From: Litorivivens lipolytica
GTDB taxonomy: Bacteria; Pseudomonadota; Gammaproteobacteria; Pseudomonadales; Spongiibacteraceae
Direction: 5' to 3'
DNA: 64,000 nucleotides
Assembly (NCBI RefSeq): GCF_014191715.1
Contig: NZ_JACHWY010000003.1
Span: 124,001-188,000, forward strand
The position numbers and the translations under genes were made by a program. Below the pieces are notes generated by a model that saw only the letters and a program-made list of their open reading frames with translations, was not told the origin of the DNA and searched no databases. Shown here piece by piece: positions 45,897 to 53,989 of the stretch (position 1 is the stretch's first letter; each line of letters opens with the position of its first letter).

Positions 45897-46775
45897 ATGA
45901 AATACACCCTGCGCCAGCTTGAGGTCTTTCTGGCCGCCGCCCACACCGAGAACATCACCCGCGCGGCAGGACTCCTGTCTATGAGCCAGTCCGCGGCCAG
46001 CGGCGCCCTGAAAGAGCTGGAACAGCAGTTCGACGTGCAACTGTTTGACCGAGTTGGAAAAAGATTGCAGATCAATGAGCTTGGCCGCGCCCTGCGCCCG
46101 GAAGCCGAGCGGCTGCTGGAGCAGGCCAAGGCCTTTGAGCAGGCGCTGGCACAGCACACGGATATCGGCCAGATCAAGGTGGGCGCCACCCTGACCATCG
46201 GCAATTATCTCGCGGTGGAAATTGTCGCCCGCTACATGGCCGAGCAGCCCGGCGCCCGGGTCCATCTGGAGGTAGCCAACACCGAGGCCATTACCAGCAA
46301 GGTTTTGGATTTTGAGCTGGATATTGGCCTGATCGAGGGCGACTACCACCACCCGGATCTCGACATCGTGCCCTGGCGCGACGATGAGCTGGTAGTTTTC
46401 TGCAGCCCGGATAACCCCCTAGCCAAGCGCCGCCGAGTCAGCGATGCGGAGCTGATCGCCCAGCCCTGGATTCTGCGCGAACGCGGCTCGGGCACGCGCC
46501 AGGCCTTCGACCGCGCCCTGCACGGCCTGCTCCCGCAGTTGCAGATTGCGCTGGAATTGCAGCATACCGAAGCGATCAAGCGGGCAGTGGCGGCCGATCT
46601 GGGGCTAGGCTGCCTGTCGGCCATTACCCTTGAAGAGGCCTTCCACCGCGGCCGACTGGTGCCGCTGCAGACCGAACCCAAGGATTTCCGACGTCACTTT
46701 TATTTTGTGCTGCACAAACAGAAGTACCGCAGCGCCGGTATCCAGCGCTGGCTGGATCTGTGTCGCGAAGGGTAA
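45897..46775 (+). CDS. LysR-family regulator, FinR-like by context
   Basis: This 292-residue LysR-type regulator has an N-terminal winged HTH (MKYTLRQLEVFLAAAHTENITRAAGLLSMSQSAASGALKELE in outline) and a substrate-binding domain from about residue 90. It is divergent from fpr and close to it. In Pseudomonas putida the LysR protein FinR sits next to fprA and regulates it under oxidative stress. The same role is plausible here, but orthology was not tested. The inverted repeat at 45850-45895 is its probable binding site. The start has no strong ribosome-binding site because the right half of the repeat occupies that position. Confidence 0.88.
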   Translation: MKYTLRQLEVFLAAAHTENITRAAGLLSMSQSAASGALKELEQQFDVQLFDRVGKRLQINELGRALRPEAERLLEQAKAFEQALAQHTDIGQIKVGATLTIGNYLAVEIVARYMAEQPGARVHLEVANTEAITSKVLDFELDIGLIEGDYHHPDLDIVPWRDDELVVFCSPDNPLAKRRRVSDAELIAQPWILRERGSGTRQAFDRALHGLLPQLQIALELQHTEAIKRAVAADLGLGCLSAITLEEAFHRGRLVPLQTEPKDFRRHFYFVLHKQKYRSAGIQRWLDLCREG

Positions 46776-46812
46776 ACTCCGCCCACAAGTTCATAACATC
46801 AAAGGAAAACCC

Positions 46813-47196
46813 ATGATTACCTCGCTCTACGCCGCCCTCAGCGGCATTCTGCTATTGGCCCTGTCATCGCGCGTGGTCAACGGTCGTCGCACCCACAAAA
46901 TCGGTTTGGGCGATGGCGGCAATGAAGAACTGCAACGCCTGATCCGGGTGCAGGCCAACTTTGTCGAATACGTACCGATGATACTGGTGCTGATTCTGCT
47001 AGTGGAAATGAACGGTAATAGCGCCGAGCTGGTACACGGCTTGGGCATTGCCTTAGTAGTTTCGCGGGTACTGCATGCCGTCGGCCTGACAGGCACCGCT
47101 GGTGTCAGCATGCCCCGCTTTATCGGCACCCTCGGCACCTGGATGACGCTGGCGATTGCCAGCGCCGTATTGCTGATGGATACCCTGCCCCAGTAA
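46813..47196 (+). CDS. MAPEG-family membrane protein
   Basis: This small membrane protein of 127 residues has four hydrophobic helices and the RVQANFVEYVPMILVLILLVE signature (the FxEYVP block is typical of the MAPEG_YecN-like group), and it shares SRVLHAVG with the other MAPEG gene at 43249-43635. The start at 46813 has AGGA seven bases upstream; longer starts in the same frame run inside lysR. It follows lysR by 37 bases and ends seven bases before a convergent gene. Function is unknown; a role in glutathione or lipid chemistry is known for some relatives. Confidence 0.87.
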   Translation: MITSLYAALSGILLLALSSRVVNGRRTHKIGLGDGGNEELQRLIRVQANFVEYVPMILVLILLVEMNGNSAELVHGLGIALVVSRVLHAVGLTGTAGVSMPRFIGTLGTWMTLAIASAVLLMDTLPQ

Positions 47197-47203
47197 GGGC
47201 AGG

Positions 47204-47983
47204 TCAGCCTGCGTCGCCCGCCTCTGCGGCGGGTTTGACGCCCGTGCCCAGCACTCGGGCCTTGGCGATCTCGAATTCCTCCTGCGTCAGCGCACCACTC
47301 TGCTTCAGCTCCTGCAGGCGCTGGAGCTTCGCCACCGGATCGTCCGTTTCCACCGCAGCCGGTGGCGAATCTTTATCCACCACCCCTAACCACTGCCCCA
47401 GCTTGCGCAGCACCAGCATGGCGCCGCGCCAGAGCTTCGGCAGCATCCAGATCAACAGCAGGATAAACAGCACCAGCAACACCAAAAACAGCACCGGGTG
47501 ATTGAGGGCCGCCCACAGACCGGCAAAAACCGCCACATCCTCACCGATAGAGGCGCCCCAATTGGTAAAGGGCTCAGGTGAGGTATTGATCATGACCCGG
47601 GAGCTGGCCTTGGCCGCGTGGGTGACCGTGGTCAGCGAACCGCCAAGCACCCCGGCCGCCACCTGCAGAGCCGGCGTCACATCTCCCACACTGCCTGCGG
47701 CGAGCAGTGCCCCGGCGGGTATACGAATAAAGGTGTGCAGAGAATCCCAGGCGGTATCCACCCCCGGGGTTTTATCGGCAAAGAATTCCACACCGTACAT
47801 CAGGCCCGCCGCCATCATCACCATCGGGTCCTGCAGGACTTCCAGGCCCGGCGGCAGATCGATATTGCCGGTACTGCCGGCAAAACCGAGCACCAGCATG
47901 GCCGCATACAGGTTCAGGCCGGATGCCCAAGCCACCCCCATACTCAGCGAGATAAGTGCGGCAACCTGCTCAAATTCACTCAC
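47204..47983 (-). CDS. DUF4126 membrane protein with C-terminal SHOCT domain
   Basis: This protein of 259 residues has about five membrane helices across residues 8-190 (GVAWASGLNLYAAMLVLGF; GGSLTTVTHAAKASSRVMIN is the family core). After a linker (residues about 196-215) comes a SHOCT-type short C-terminal domain with LQRLQELKQSGALTQEEFEI, which is common in proteins that tether or oligomerise. The start is GTG at 47983. It follows a DUF4345 gene on the same strand by 33 bases and is convergent with the MAPEG gene. Function is not known. Confidence 0.85.
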   Translation of the reverse strand: MSEFEQVAALISLSMGVAWASGLNLYAAMLVLGFAGSTGNIDLPPGLEVLQDPMVMMAAGLMYGVEFFADKTPGVDTAWDSLHTFIRIPAGALLAAGSVGDVTPALQVAAGVLGGSLTTVTHAAKASSRVMINTSPEPFTNWGASIGEDVAVFAGLWAALNHPVLFLVLLVLFILLLIWMLPKLWRGAMLVLRKLGQWLGVVDKDSPPAAVETDDPVAKLQRLQELKQSGALTQEEFEIAKARVLGTGVKPAAEAGDAG

Positions 47984-48016
47984 GGCAATTCCTTGTTTTA
48001 ATTGATGAAAGGTGGA

Positions 48017-48400
48017 TCAGGCGGTTTTCGGCCGGGCCCTCAACGCCGCGACACACAGTGCCAGGGTCAAGCCCTCAAAAGCCAGCGCGCCAAGGGTGTA
48101 GCCACTCGCATCGCCACCGACCAGCAGGCCAATCAAACGGCCACCGCCAATACCGCCAACCGCAACCACCTGCACCCACAGCGCTCTTTCAATATAGTCG
48201 CTGCGCAGAAATCCGACGAGAGCCGCCAGTCCCACCGCTATCTGAAGACCGCCATACATGGCTCTCAGTTCCGCGACACCGGTAGCCGCTGTAGCCTCAA
48301 CGCCGGCTATCGGACCAAGAAATTCGGGAAAAACCAGGCAGTACATGCCATAGGGTGTCCAGCCGACGGCGAGTACCAGAAGTAAAATGCGAATTGCCAT
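48017..48400 (-). CDS. DUF4345-like small membrane protein
   Basis: This protein of 127 residues has four hydrophobic helices. The N-terminus (MAIRILLLVLAVGWTPYGMYCLVFP) and the ELRAMYGGLQIAVGLAAL and GRLIGLLVGG blocks fit DUF4345-type membrane proteins. It has no obvious catalytic residues. It is divergent from the DUF2889 gene with 122 bases between, and 33 bases before the DUF4126 gene. No function is recognised. Confidence 0.8.
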   Translation of the reverse strand: MAIRILLLVLAVGWTPYGMYCLVFPEFLGPIAGVEATAATGVAELRAMYGGLQIAVGLAALVGFLRSDYIERALWVQVVAVGGIGGGRLIGLLVGGDASGYTLGALAFEGLTLALCVAALRARPKTA

Positions 48401-48522
48401 AAGCGCTTAGCTCCATTCAAAACGGGATGTGCACAATGACGCAAATCTTAACCGAGCGTAAGTAAATCACCAGCCCTGACAGTGTTAGCCTGTGGACACT
48501 CTTTACGCTTGTGTGAGATTCC

Positions 48523-49314
48523 ATGTCCGAAAACACCTACACCAACGTCGATCGCGAGTTTGCAATCAACCCAAACTACGGCAAAGGCTGCTTTCGCCGC
48601 CAGATTCTGTTGCGCAACGAACCCGGACAGGTTGTCGCAGCGCTGGAAGATGATTGCCACGGCTTTCGCGTTACGCTGCGCCACGACGGCACCCTGATAA
48701 CCGACGTTCAGGGCGAAACCCTTCGCGTTCCCTACACTACCTGCCCCGGCGCCACCGAGCCACTGCGCGCATTGCGCGGCGTCGCCGTGGGCAGCGATGC
48801 ACGATCGATCAACAGCCAGGTCAGTCCCTTCAGCAACTGCACCCACCTGTTCGATCTCAGCGTGCTCGCGATTGTGCACGCGGGCCGCCGGGAGACCGAG
48901 CGTCTGTATGAGGTACAAGTCGACGATGAAGTTGACGGCCAGCCGGCCCAATCCGTCGTCTGGTGCAACGGTGAGGAAATGCTGCGCTTTACCACTCAGG
49001 AATGGCAGATAGTGGGCCCTGAGTGCTATGCCGGGCGCCCCTTGTTCAAGGGCTTTGCCGCATGGGCCAACGAAACCTTTAGCGGTGACCTCTGCGAGGC
49101 GGCTTTCGTGCTACACAAAGGCTACTTCGTGTCTTCAGCCCGGCGCTATGACGCAAGCGCCATGGCAGGTACCCGCGGCGACGAATTGCCCTATATTCCG
49201 GGCGCCTGCCACACCTATTCGGAAGGCCGGGTACAGCAAGCCATTCGCCTTCCCGACACCAACAGGGACTTTACGGATAGACCCGAAGACCTTCTTCAGT
49301 TCAAATCTGCGTAA
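48523..49314 (+). CDS. DUF2889-family protein
   Basis: This 263-residue cytoplasmic protein of DUF2889 has the characteristic RRQILLRNEPGQVVAALEDDCHGFRVTLRHDG near the start, TCPGATEPLRAL, and NCTHLFDLSVLAI; the family is often linked to lipid or aromatic catabolism, with unknown mechanism. The His/Cys in CTHLFD are invariant in relatives I can recall but their function is not known. No signal peptide or membrane segment is present. The start is ATG at 48523. A strong terminator follows at 49428-49452. Confidence 0.8.
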   Translation: MSENTYTNVDREFAINPNYGKGCFRRQILLRNEPGQVVAALEDDCHGFRVTLRHDGTLITDVQGETLRVPYTTCPGATEPLRALRGVAVGSDARSINSQVSPFSNCTHLFDLSVLAIVHAGRRETERLYEVQVDDEVDGQPAQSVVWCNGEEMLRFTTQEWQIVGPECYAGRPLFKGFAAWANETFSGDLCEAAFVLHKGYFVSSARRYDASAMAGTRGDELPYIPGACHTYSEGRVQQAIRLPDTNRDFTDRPEDLLQFKSA

Positions 49315-49427
49315 TACGGCCCCCGGCGACCTTGTAGGTATAAATACGAATACAGCGGGCCGGATCGAGCCACTAACCTAGTTCTCAGTGTTCATCCATG
49401 GTCTTTATCACAACCGAACCCCCTCTT

Positions 49428-49452
49428 AGCACCCTTTTGGGTGCTTTTTTTT
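49428..49452 (+). terminator. Rho-independent terminator after the DUF2889 gene
   Basis: A stem AGCACCC (49428-49434), TTTT loop, GGGTGCT (49439-49445) is followed by a run of T to 49452. It lies 114 bases past the DUF2889 stop and insulates the protease-rimK operon. Confidence 0.88.
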
Positions 49453-49564
49453 GCCCGCAATTTGCGACTCATTTCCACCCAGAATCTGTCAATATCGCAA
49501 AATACCTTTGAATTACAGTCTCTTATCGCTATCCTCAGCAAGTACTCCAATCATTGAGGTAGGC

Positions 49565-50014
49565 GTGGACAAAGACATTATCGGCTGGCGCGAATGGGTT
49601 GAACTGCCCGAACTCGGCCTCGGCAAAATCAAGGCCAAAATTGATACCGGCGCGCGCAGCTCGTCTATTCACGCCTACGATATCGAAGAGTTCGAACGCG
49701 ACAGCGAAACGTGGGTACGCTTTGCCATCCACCCGGATCAGCACAGCGACGAAAACGTGATCAGCTGTGAAGCGCGCGTTAAAGATTACCGCAGTATTAC
49801 CGACTCCGGCGGCCACAAAACCATGCGGTACATTATCGAAACTCAGTTTAAAATAGGCAAAGACACCTTTCTGGCCGAGTTGTCGCTGTTCAATCGTTCG
49901 ACTATGTTGTTTCGCATGCTGATCGGACGCACGGCGTTAAAAGGTCGTTATGTGGTCGACCCGGCCCGCTCCTACTGTCTAAGTACATCCCCCGAAATCG
50001 CTGCCAGCGAATAA
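49565..50014 (+). CDS. Retropepsin-like protease, RimB-like (PF05618-type)
   Basis: This 149-residue protein of the family once called ATP-dependent zinc protease has a retropepsin-like fold with the catalytic motif IDTGARSSSIHA near residue 30. In Pseudomonas, RimB is a small protein of this type acting with RimK. The GTG at 49565 with GAGG five bases ahead is used as start; earlier in-frame codons (to 49451) would add 38 residues without a family match. It lies nine bases ahead of rimK and is the first gene of the operon after a terminator. Confidence 0.85.
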   Translation: MDKDIIGWREWVELPELGLGKIKAKIDTGARSSSIHAYDIEEFERDSETWVRFAIHPDQHSDENVISCEARVKDYRSITDSGGHKTMRYIIETQFKIGKDTFLAELSLFNRSTMLFRMLIGRTALKGRYVVDPARSYCLSTSPEIAASE

Positions 50015-50023
50015 GGATCTGTA

Positions 50024-50929
50024 ATGAAAATAGGTATTCTGTCGCGCAACCGAAAACTGTATTCCACCAGACGACTGGTTGAAGCTGCGAAACAGCGCGG
50101 TCACGAGGTGCATGTACTCGACACCCTGAAATGCTATATGGAACTCAGTTCCGACGAGCCGGCAATCTGGTACAAGGGCGATAAACTGGAAGGCTATGAC
50201 GCCGTGATTCCACGCATTGGCGCCTCTATTACCCAGTATGGCCAAGCCGTTATACGTCAGTTCGAAATGACCGGCTGTTACAGCCTTGTTGAGTCCGTCG
50301 CGCTGGTCCGCTCGCGTGACAAACTGCGCTCACTGCAACTGTTGTCGCGTAAGAAAGTCGGCATGCCACGCACCAGCTTCGCCCACGAAGTTCACAACAC
50401 TAAAGAGCTGATCAAACTGGTTAACGGCGCGCCCTTGGTCGTCAAACTGCTGTCCGGCACCCAGGGTAAAGGCGTGGTACTGGCAGAAACTGCAAAAGCG
50501 GCGGAGTCGGTTATTGAAGCCTTTCGCGAATTGAAGGCAGACTTTCTGGTACAGGAATTTATCAAGGAAGCCGGCGGCTCGGATGTGCGCTGTCTGGTCA
50601 TTGGCAATCGCGTGGTAGCGGCCATGCAGCGTACCGCTCAGGATGGCGACTTCCGCTCCAACCTGCACCGCGGCGGTGTCGCCCAGCTGACCAAACTGAC
50701 TCCTTCAGAACGCGCCACGGCGGTGAAAGCGGCGAAAATCATGGGCCTGAATGTCGCGGGCGTCGACCTGTTGCGTTCATCCCGCGGCCCGCTGGTGATG
50801 GAAGTGAATTCCTCACCCGGCCTGGAAGGCATCGAAACTGCCACAGGCAAGGATGTGGCCAGCGCGATCATCGAATTTATCGAAAACAACTCGGCACCTT
50901 CCAAGACCCGAACCCGCGGCAAGGGATGA
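50024..50929 (+). CDS. rimK: RimK-type alpha-L-glutamate ligase
   Basis: This 301-residue ATP-grasp enzyme adds glutamate residues to the C-terminus of ribosomal protein S6 in E. coli and makes poly-glutamate. The family features are [32 protein letters not shown], the ATP-grasp [38 protein letters not shown] and [34 protein letters not shown] lies six bases upstream of the ATG. The last codons overlap the start of an AstE-like deacylase (ATGA), and the RimB-like protease gene precedes it, so the three products are made together. Confidence 0.96.
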   Translation: MKIGILSRNRKLYSTRRLVEAAKQRGHEVHVLDTLKCYMELSSDEPAIWYKGDKLEGYDAVIPRIGASITQYGQAVIRQFEMTGCYSLVESVALVRSRDKLRSLQLLSRKKVGMPRTSFAHEVHNTKELIKLVNGAPLVVKLLSGTQGKGVVLAETAKAAESVIEAFRELKADFLVQEFIKEAGGSDVRCLVIGNRVVAAMQRTAQDGDFRSNLHRGGVAQLTKLTPSERATAVKAAKIMGLNVAGVDLLRSSRGPLVMEVNSSPGLEGIETATGKDVASAIIEFIENNSAPSKTRTRGKG

Positions 50930-51978
50930 ACGTGAAAAGTGATCCGTTTGATCTCTCACCCGGCAGTGGCGAGCTAATCCACCTGCCGGTCGCGCGGCTA
51001 TACACCCACAACGATTTATCAATTGATGTACAAGCCATTCGCGGCAAACGCAAAGGGCCAACCCTCTTTGTCAGCGCCGCCATTCACGGCGATGAAATTA
51101 ACGGCGTGGAGATCGTACGCCGCCTGCTGCAACACCCGGCGCTGAAAAGTTTGCGCGGCACACTGTTGGCTATCCCCATCGTCAACGTGCACGGTTTTCT
51201 GAATAACTCACGCTACTTGCCCGACGGGCGCGACCTCAACCGTTCCTTCCCCGGCTCACCCAAAGGCTCACTGGCCGGGCGCGTGGCACACACCTTCATG
51301 AATGAAATTGTGACCCACTGCACCCACGGCATCGATCTGCATACCGGCGCGCGACATCGCGGTAACCTGCCGCAGATCCGTGCCGATATGAACGACGAAG
51401 CCACCCGAGAAATGGCTGAAGTGTTCGGCGTACCCGTCGTCATGCACTCCCGTCTGCGCGATGGCTCACTGAGAGAAGTCGCGGCGGACAACGGCATCCC
51501 AGTGGTGACTTACGAGGCCGGCGAAGCACTGCGTTTTGATGAAGTCGCCATCCGCGCGGGTGTGAAAGGGGTGATCAATGTGATGCGCCACATTGGTATG
51601 CTGCCAGCATCTCGCAGCAAGCGTAAAAAAGCGGCACCCATTGTCTCTGACGAATCCTATTGGGTGCGAGCACTGGAAAGTGGCATCTTACGCGCTCTGG
51701 TACCCAACGGAGCCAAGGTCGAAAAAGGCGAAGTTCTGGCGCTGGTATCAGACCCCTTCGGCAGCAAAAGTCAGGAGATCACCGCACCGACTGAAGGGAT
51801 CGTTATCGGACGAACCTATCTACCCTTGGTGCATGAGGGCGAGGCGCTGTTCCATATCGCCAAGTACAACACACATATCGATCGGGTGTACTCGCGGGTT
51901 GAGGCCTTTAATGAGCAGCATGAGCCCGACACTGAAAAATCAGACTCCAGCGAAGAAGCAGAACCGCCGATCTATTGA
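50926..51978 (+). CDS. AstE/AspA-type zinc deacylase in the rimK operon
   Basis: This protein of 350 residues is of the succinylglutamate desuccinylase/aspartoacylase family, a carboxypeptidase-like zinc fold. The zinc and catalytic residues are in [15 protein letters not shown] (His, Glu) near residue 47, [12 protein letters not shown], and [14 protein letters not shown]. The C-terminal small beta domain (about 240-330) follows; family members use it for substrate binding. The substrate is not known. Its start overlaps the rimK stop by four bases. It may remove or trim acylated or glutamylated groups, which would oppose RimK; this is a hypothesis, not shown by the sequence. Confidence 0.88.
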   Translation: MNVKSDPFDLSPGSGELIHLPVARLYTHNDLSIDVQAIRGKRKGPTLFVSAAIHGDEINGVEIVRRLLQHPALKSLRGTLLAIPIVNVHGFLNNSRYLPDGRDLNRSFPGSPKGSLAGRVAHTFMNEIVTHCTHGIDLHTGARHRGNLPQIRADMNDEATREMAEVFGVPVVMHSRLRDGSLREVAADNGIPVVTYEAGEALRFDEVAIRAGVKGVINVMRHIGMLPASRSKRKKAAPIVSDESYWVRALESGILRALVPNGAKVEKGEVLALVSDPFGSKSQEITAPTEGIVIGRTYLPLVHEGEALFHIAKYNTHIDRVYSRVEAFNEQHEPDTEKSDSSEEAEPPIY

Positions 51979-52002
51979 TCCGGCAGAGCGTGTCGGGGGG
52001 GG

Positions 52003-52746
52003 CTAGGGCCTGGTGGCAATCAACAGAAACTCCCGATTGCCATCGCCACCTTCGATGGGGCTGTCAAAGAAATCGACTATTTTCAGCCCTGCCGCTTCGG
52101 CGCAGTTGCGAATATCAGACTCGACAATCGCATAGCGCGAACTATCGCGCACCAGCCCACCCTTTCCAATATAGTCCCGACCAACCTCAAACTGCGGTTT
52201 AACCAGACTCACTAACCAGCCACCCGACTTTATAAATGCAGGGAGGCCGGGCAATATTTTGGTTTGGGAAATAAACGACACATCCATCACTACCACATCA
52301 AAGCCATCGTTTGAGTGTTGCAGTAGTTCAATGGGAAGTTCGCGGGCATTAATGCCCTCATAGTTGATGACACGCGCATCCGACCGAATTTTCTCCGCCA
52401 GCTGATCGTGACCCACATCGACACAGACCACCCGATCGATTCCGGACTGCAGCAAACAGTCGGTAAAGCCGCCGGTCGATGCACCCACATCCAAGGCAAC
52501 GCCGGTCACAGGAAAGTAGTTTTTCTCAAGGGCAGCGGCCAGCTTCAAGCCACCGCGAGATACAAAGCGATCCTGCTCATCGCGACGAACGGTGAAGGCA
52601 ACGTCCGAGGCAAACTTCTGACTGGCTTTGGTAACGGCTGCTCCACCTGCGCTGACCTTGCCTTCACTGATCCAGCGCTGAGCCTGGACACGTGATTCCG
52701 CCAGCCCGCACTCAACCAGCAAGACATCCGCGCGTTTAAGGCCCAT
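52003..52746 (-). CDS. tlyA: TlyA-type rRNA 2'-O-methyltransferase
   Basis: This protein of 247 residues has an N-terminal S4 RNA-binding domain (ADVLLVECGLAESRVQAQRWISEGKV) and an FtsJ-like SAM-dependent methyltransferase domain with LDVGASTGGFTDCLLQSG near 83, VDVGHDQLAEKI, VVMDVSFIS and LVKPQFEVGRDYIGKGG. TlyA methylates 16S and 23S rRNA in mycobacteria; bacterial relatives are also called haemolysin TlyA. It overlaps the stop of the DUF2721 gene by 11 bases, so translation is probably coupled. Confidence 0.94.
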   Translation of the reverse strand: MGLKRADVLLVECGLAESRVQAQRWISEGKVSAGGAAVTKASQKFASDVAFTVRRDEQDRFVSRGGLKLAAALEKNYFPVTGVALDVGASTGGFTDCLLQSGIDRVVCVDVGHDQLAEKIRSDARVINYEGINARELPIELLQHSNDGFDVVVMDVSFISQTKILPGLPAFIKSGGWLVSLVKPQFEVGRDYIGKGGLVRDSSRYAIVESDIRNCAEAAGLKIVDFFDSPIEGGDGNREFLLIATRP

Positions 52747-53173
52747 TCAACATGACCCGGGTTGCCAGTTGAATCTCGCGCAGAAACCCCGTCAGGGAAA
52801 TAATCAGACAGACCATCGCCAGAATAAAGAGCACCGCAATCGATGTATCACTGTGCCAGCCCATCACCGCGTTGATAAACAGCAGGGCAATCACCACGCA
52901 AACCAATAACGCACTGCCGGTACTGAAACCAATGGCGCGATGCACCACCCGCCCGCGTCGCGTCAGGGTCTCCAGTTCCTGCCGAATACCGTCGGCCCGC
53001 TCATCGGTAGCGTGTTCGAGTCGTTGATAAAGAGAGCGGCTGCGATCAATGATGCGCGCCAACCGGCCAGTCAAAACATTGAGAAGACCGCCAATGCCCG
53101 CCAACAGAAATACCGGCGCCACTGCCTGCTGAATCGCCTGCGTGATGGTAATTATCGAAATGTCCGCGGCCAT
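52736..53173 (-). CDS. DUF2721-family membrane protein
   Basis: This 145-residue protein has an N-terminal helix (ITQAIQQAVAPVFLLAGIGGLLNVL), a basic cytoplasmic region (RLARIIDRSRSLYQRLE), and two further hydrophobic helices. The RLARIIDR pattern is characteristic of DUF2721. It probably sits in the inner membrane; its function is not known. Its start codon overlaps the last base of the NTF2-like gene, and its end overlaps tlyA by 11 bases, a compact three-gene operon. Confidence 0.9.
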   Translation of the reverse strand: MAADISIITITQAIQQAVAPVFLLAGIGGLLNVLTGRLARIIDRSRSLYQRLEHATDERADGIRQELETLTRRGRVVHRAIGFSTGSALLVCVVIALLFINAVMGWHSDTSIAVLFILAMVCLIISLTGFLREIQLATRVMLNGP

Positions 53174-53703
53174 TAATGACTCCGGCTAAAGCGCAGCAGA
53201 TCAAAAAAGGTATGGGCCGGATCCTGTTCACAGCGCGAACCCACTGGTGTGCCCTCCACCATCGGTGAATCCCACTGACAGGTGGACTCCTGAATCTGAT
53301 TCCAGTCCATCACAATCTTGCGATGACTGAAGCGCCACACACCATCGCGACATTCGTACTTGTCGAGATAGCGGCCGCCGATAATGATCTCAATATCATT
53401 GCCATTTTCATCTTGGGTCAGGTGATAAGAAACCATCACCACCTCACCCTCTGCACGCTGACCATCCACCTCTATCAAATGGTTTTGCACCATATGCGAG
53501 GTCACCGTCATGGTCTCCAGCATCGAAGGCAACCACTCGAGATAGCCCGCCGCACTGCCGCAGTACATGGGCGAGTGATCATCTGTCGCATCCTCGTGAT
53601 AGAGAGCCGCCAACGCTCCATAGTCCCGCCGATCGATCGCCCGACAATAGCGTAGTACCAGATCGCGAATGGCATCCTTGGCCAGCAGGGTTTCCAATGA
53701 CAT
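53173..53703 (-). CDS. NTF2/SnoaL-like protein
   Basis: This 176-residue protein has a SnoaL/NTF2-like cone fold: AIRDLVLRYCRAIDRRDYGALAALYHEDATDDHSP near the N-terminus, HMVQNHLIEVDGQRAEGEV in the middle and RYLDKYECRDGVWRFSHRKIVMDW. Such domains occur in bile-acid dehydratases, steroid isomerases and ring-hydroxylating enzymes' small subunits, so an isomerase or dehydratase role on lipids is plausible. The ATG has GGGAG seven bases upstream. It is the first gene of the DUF2721-tlyA operon. Confidence 0.87.
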   Translation of the reverse strand: MSLETLLAKDAIRDLVLRYCRAIDRRDYGALAALYHEDATDDHSPMYCGSAAGYLEWLPSMLETMTVTSHMVQNHLIEVDGQRAEGEVVMVSYHLTQDENGNDIEIIIGGRYLDKYECRDGVWRFSHRKIVMDWNQIQESTCQWDSPMVEGTPVGSRCEQDPAHTFFDLLRFSRSH

Positions 53704-53989
53704 GGTTTGCTCCCATCAACAAGTTGAACACAGTTTACCCGATTCTTGCGCCCATCCCGAGTGGCGAGCATGCCACATTCGGCGGATCATTCACTTAGCG
53801 AATACGCACTATTACACTGCTGTCGAGCTGCACGCACGGGATTACCCGCTTCCGCCTTGTCGCGCTGTTGCAGAAATGTCATATTCACTGCTTACACTCG
53901 CCCAGGTTCATCCGCCGGCACGTTTACGCGCCGCGCTATAAACAATAACCAGCCCTATTGGCTGCACGAATAAACGGGATATCCGGGAA
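53704..53989. other. Divergent promoter region between the NTF2-like gene and a TonB receptor
   Basis: This 286-base non-coding space holds the promoters for two divergent genes. No clear gene, hairpin or recognisable operator was found by eye. It has no strong compositional shift. Confidence 0.35.

Noticed and set aside
53868-53898. TTGCAG...TACACT as a sigma-70 promoter for the second TonB receptor
   Set aside because: The spacing of 19 bases and weak matches are too poor for a claim.
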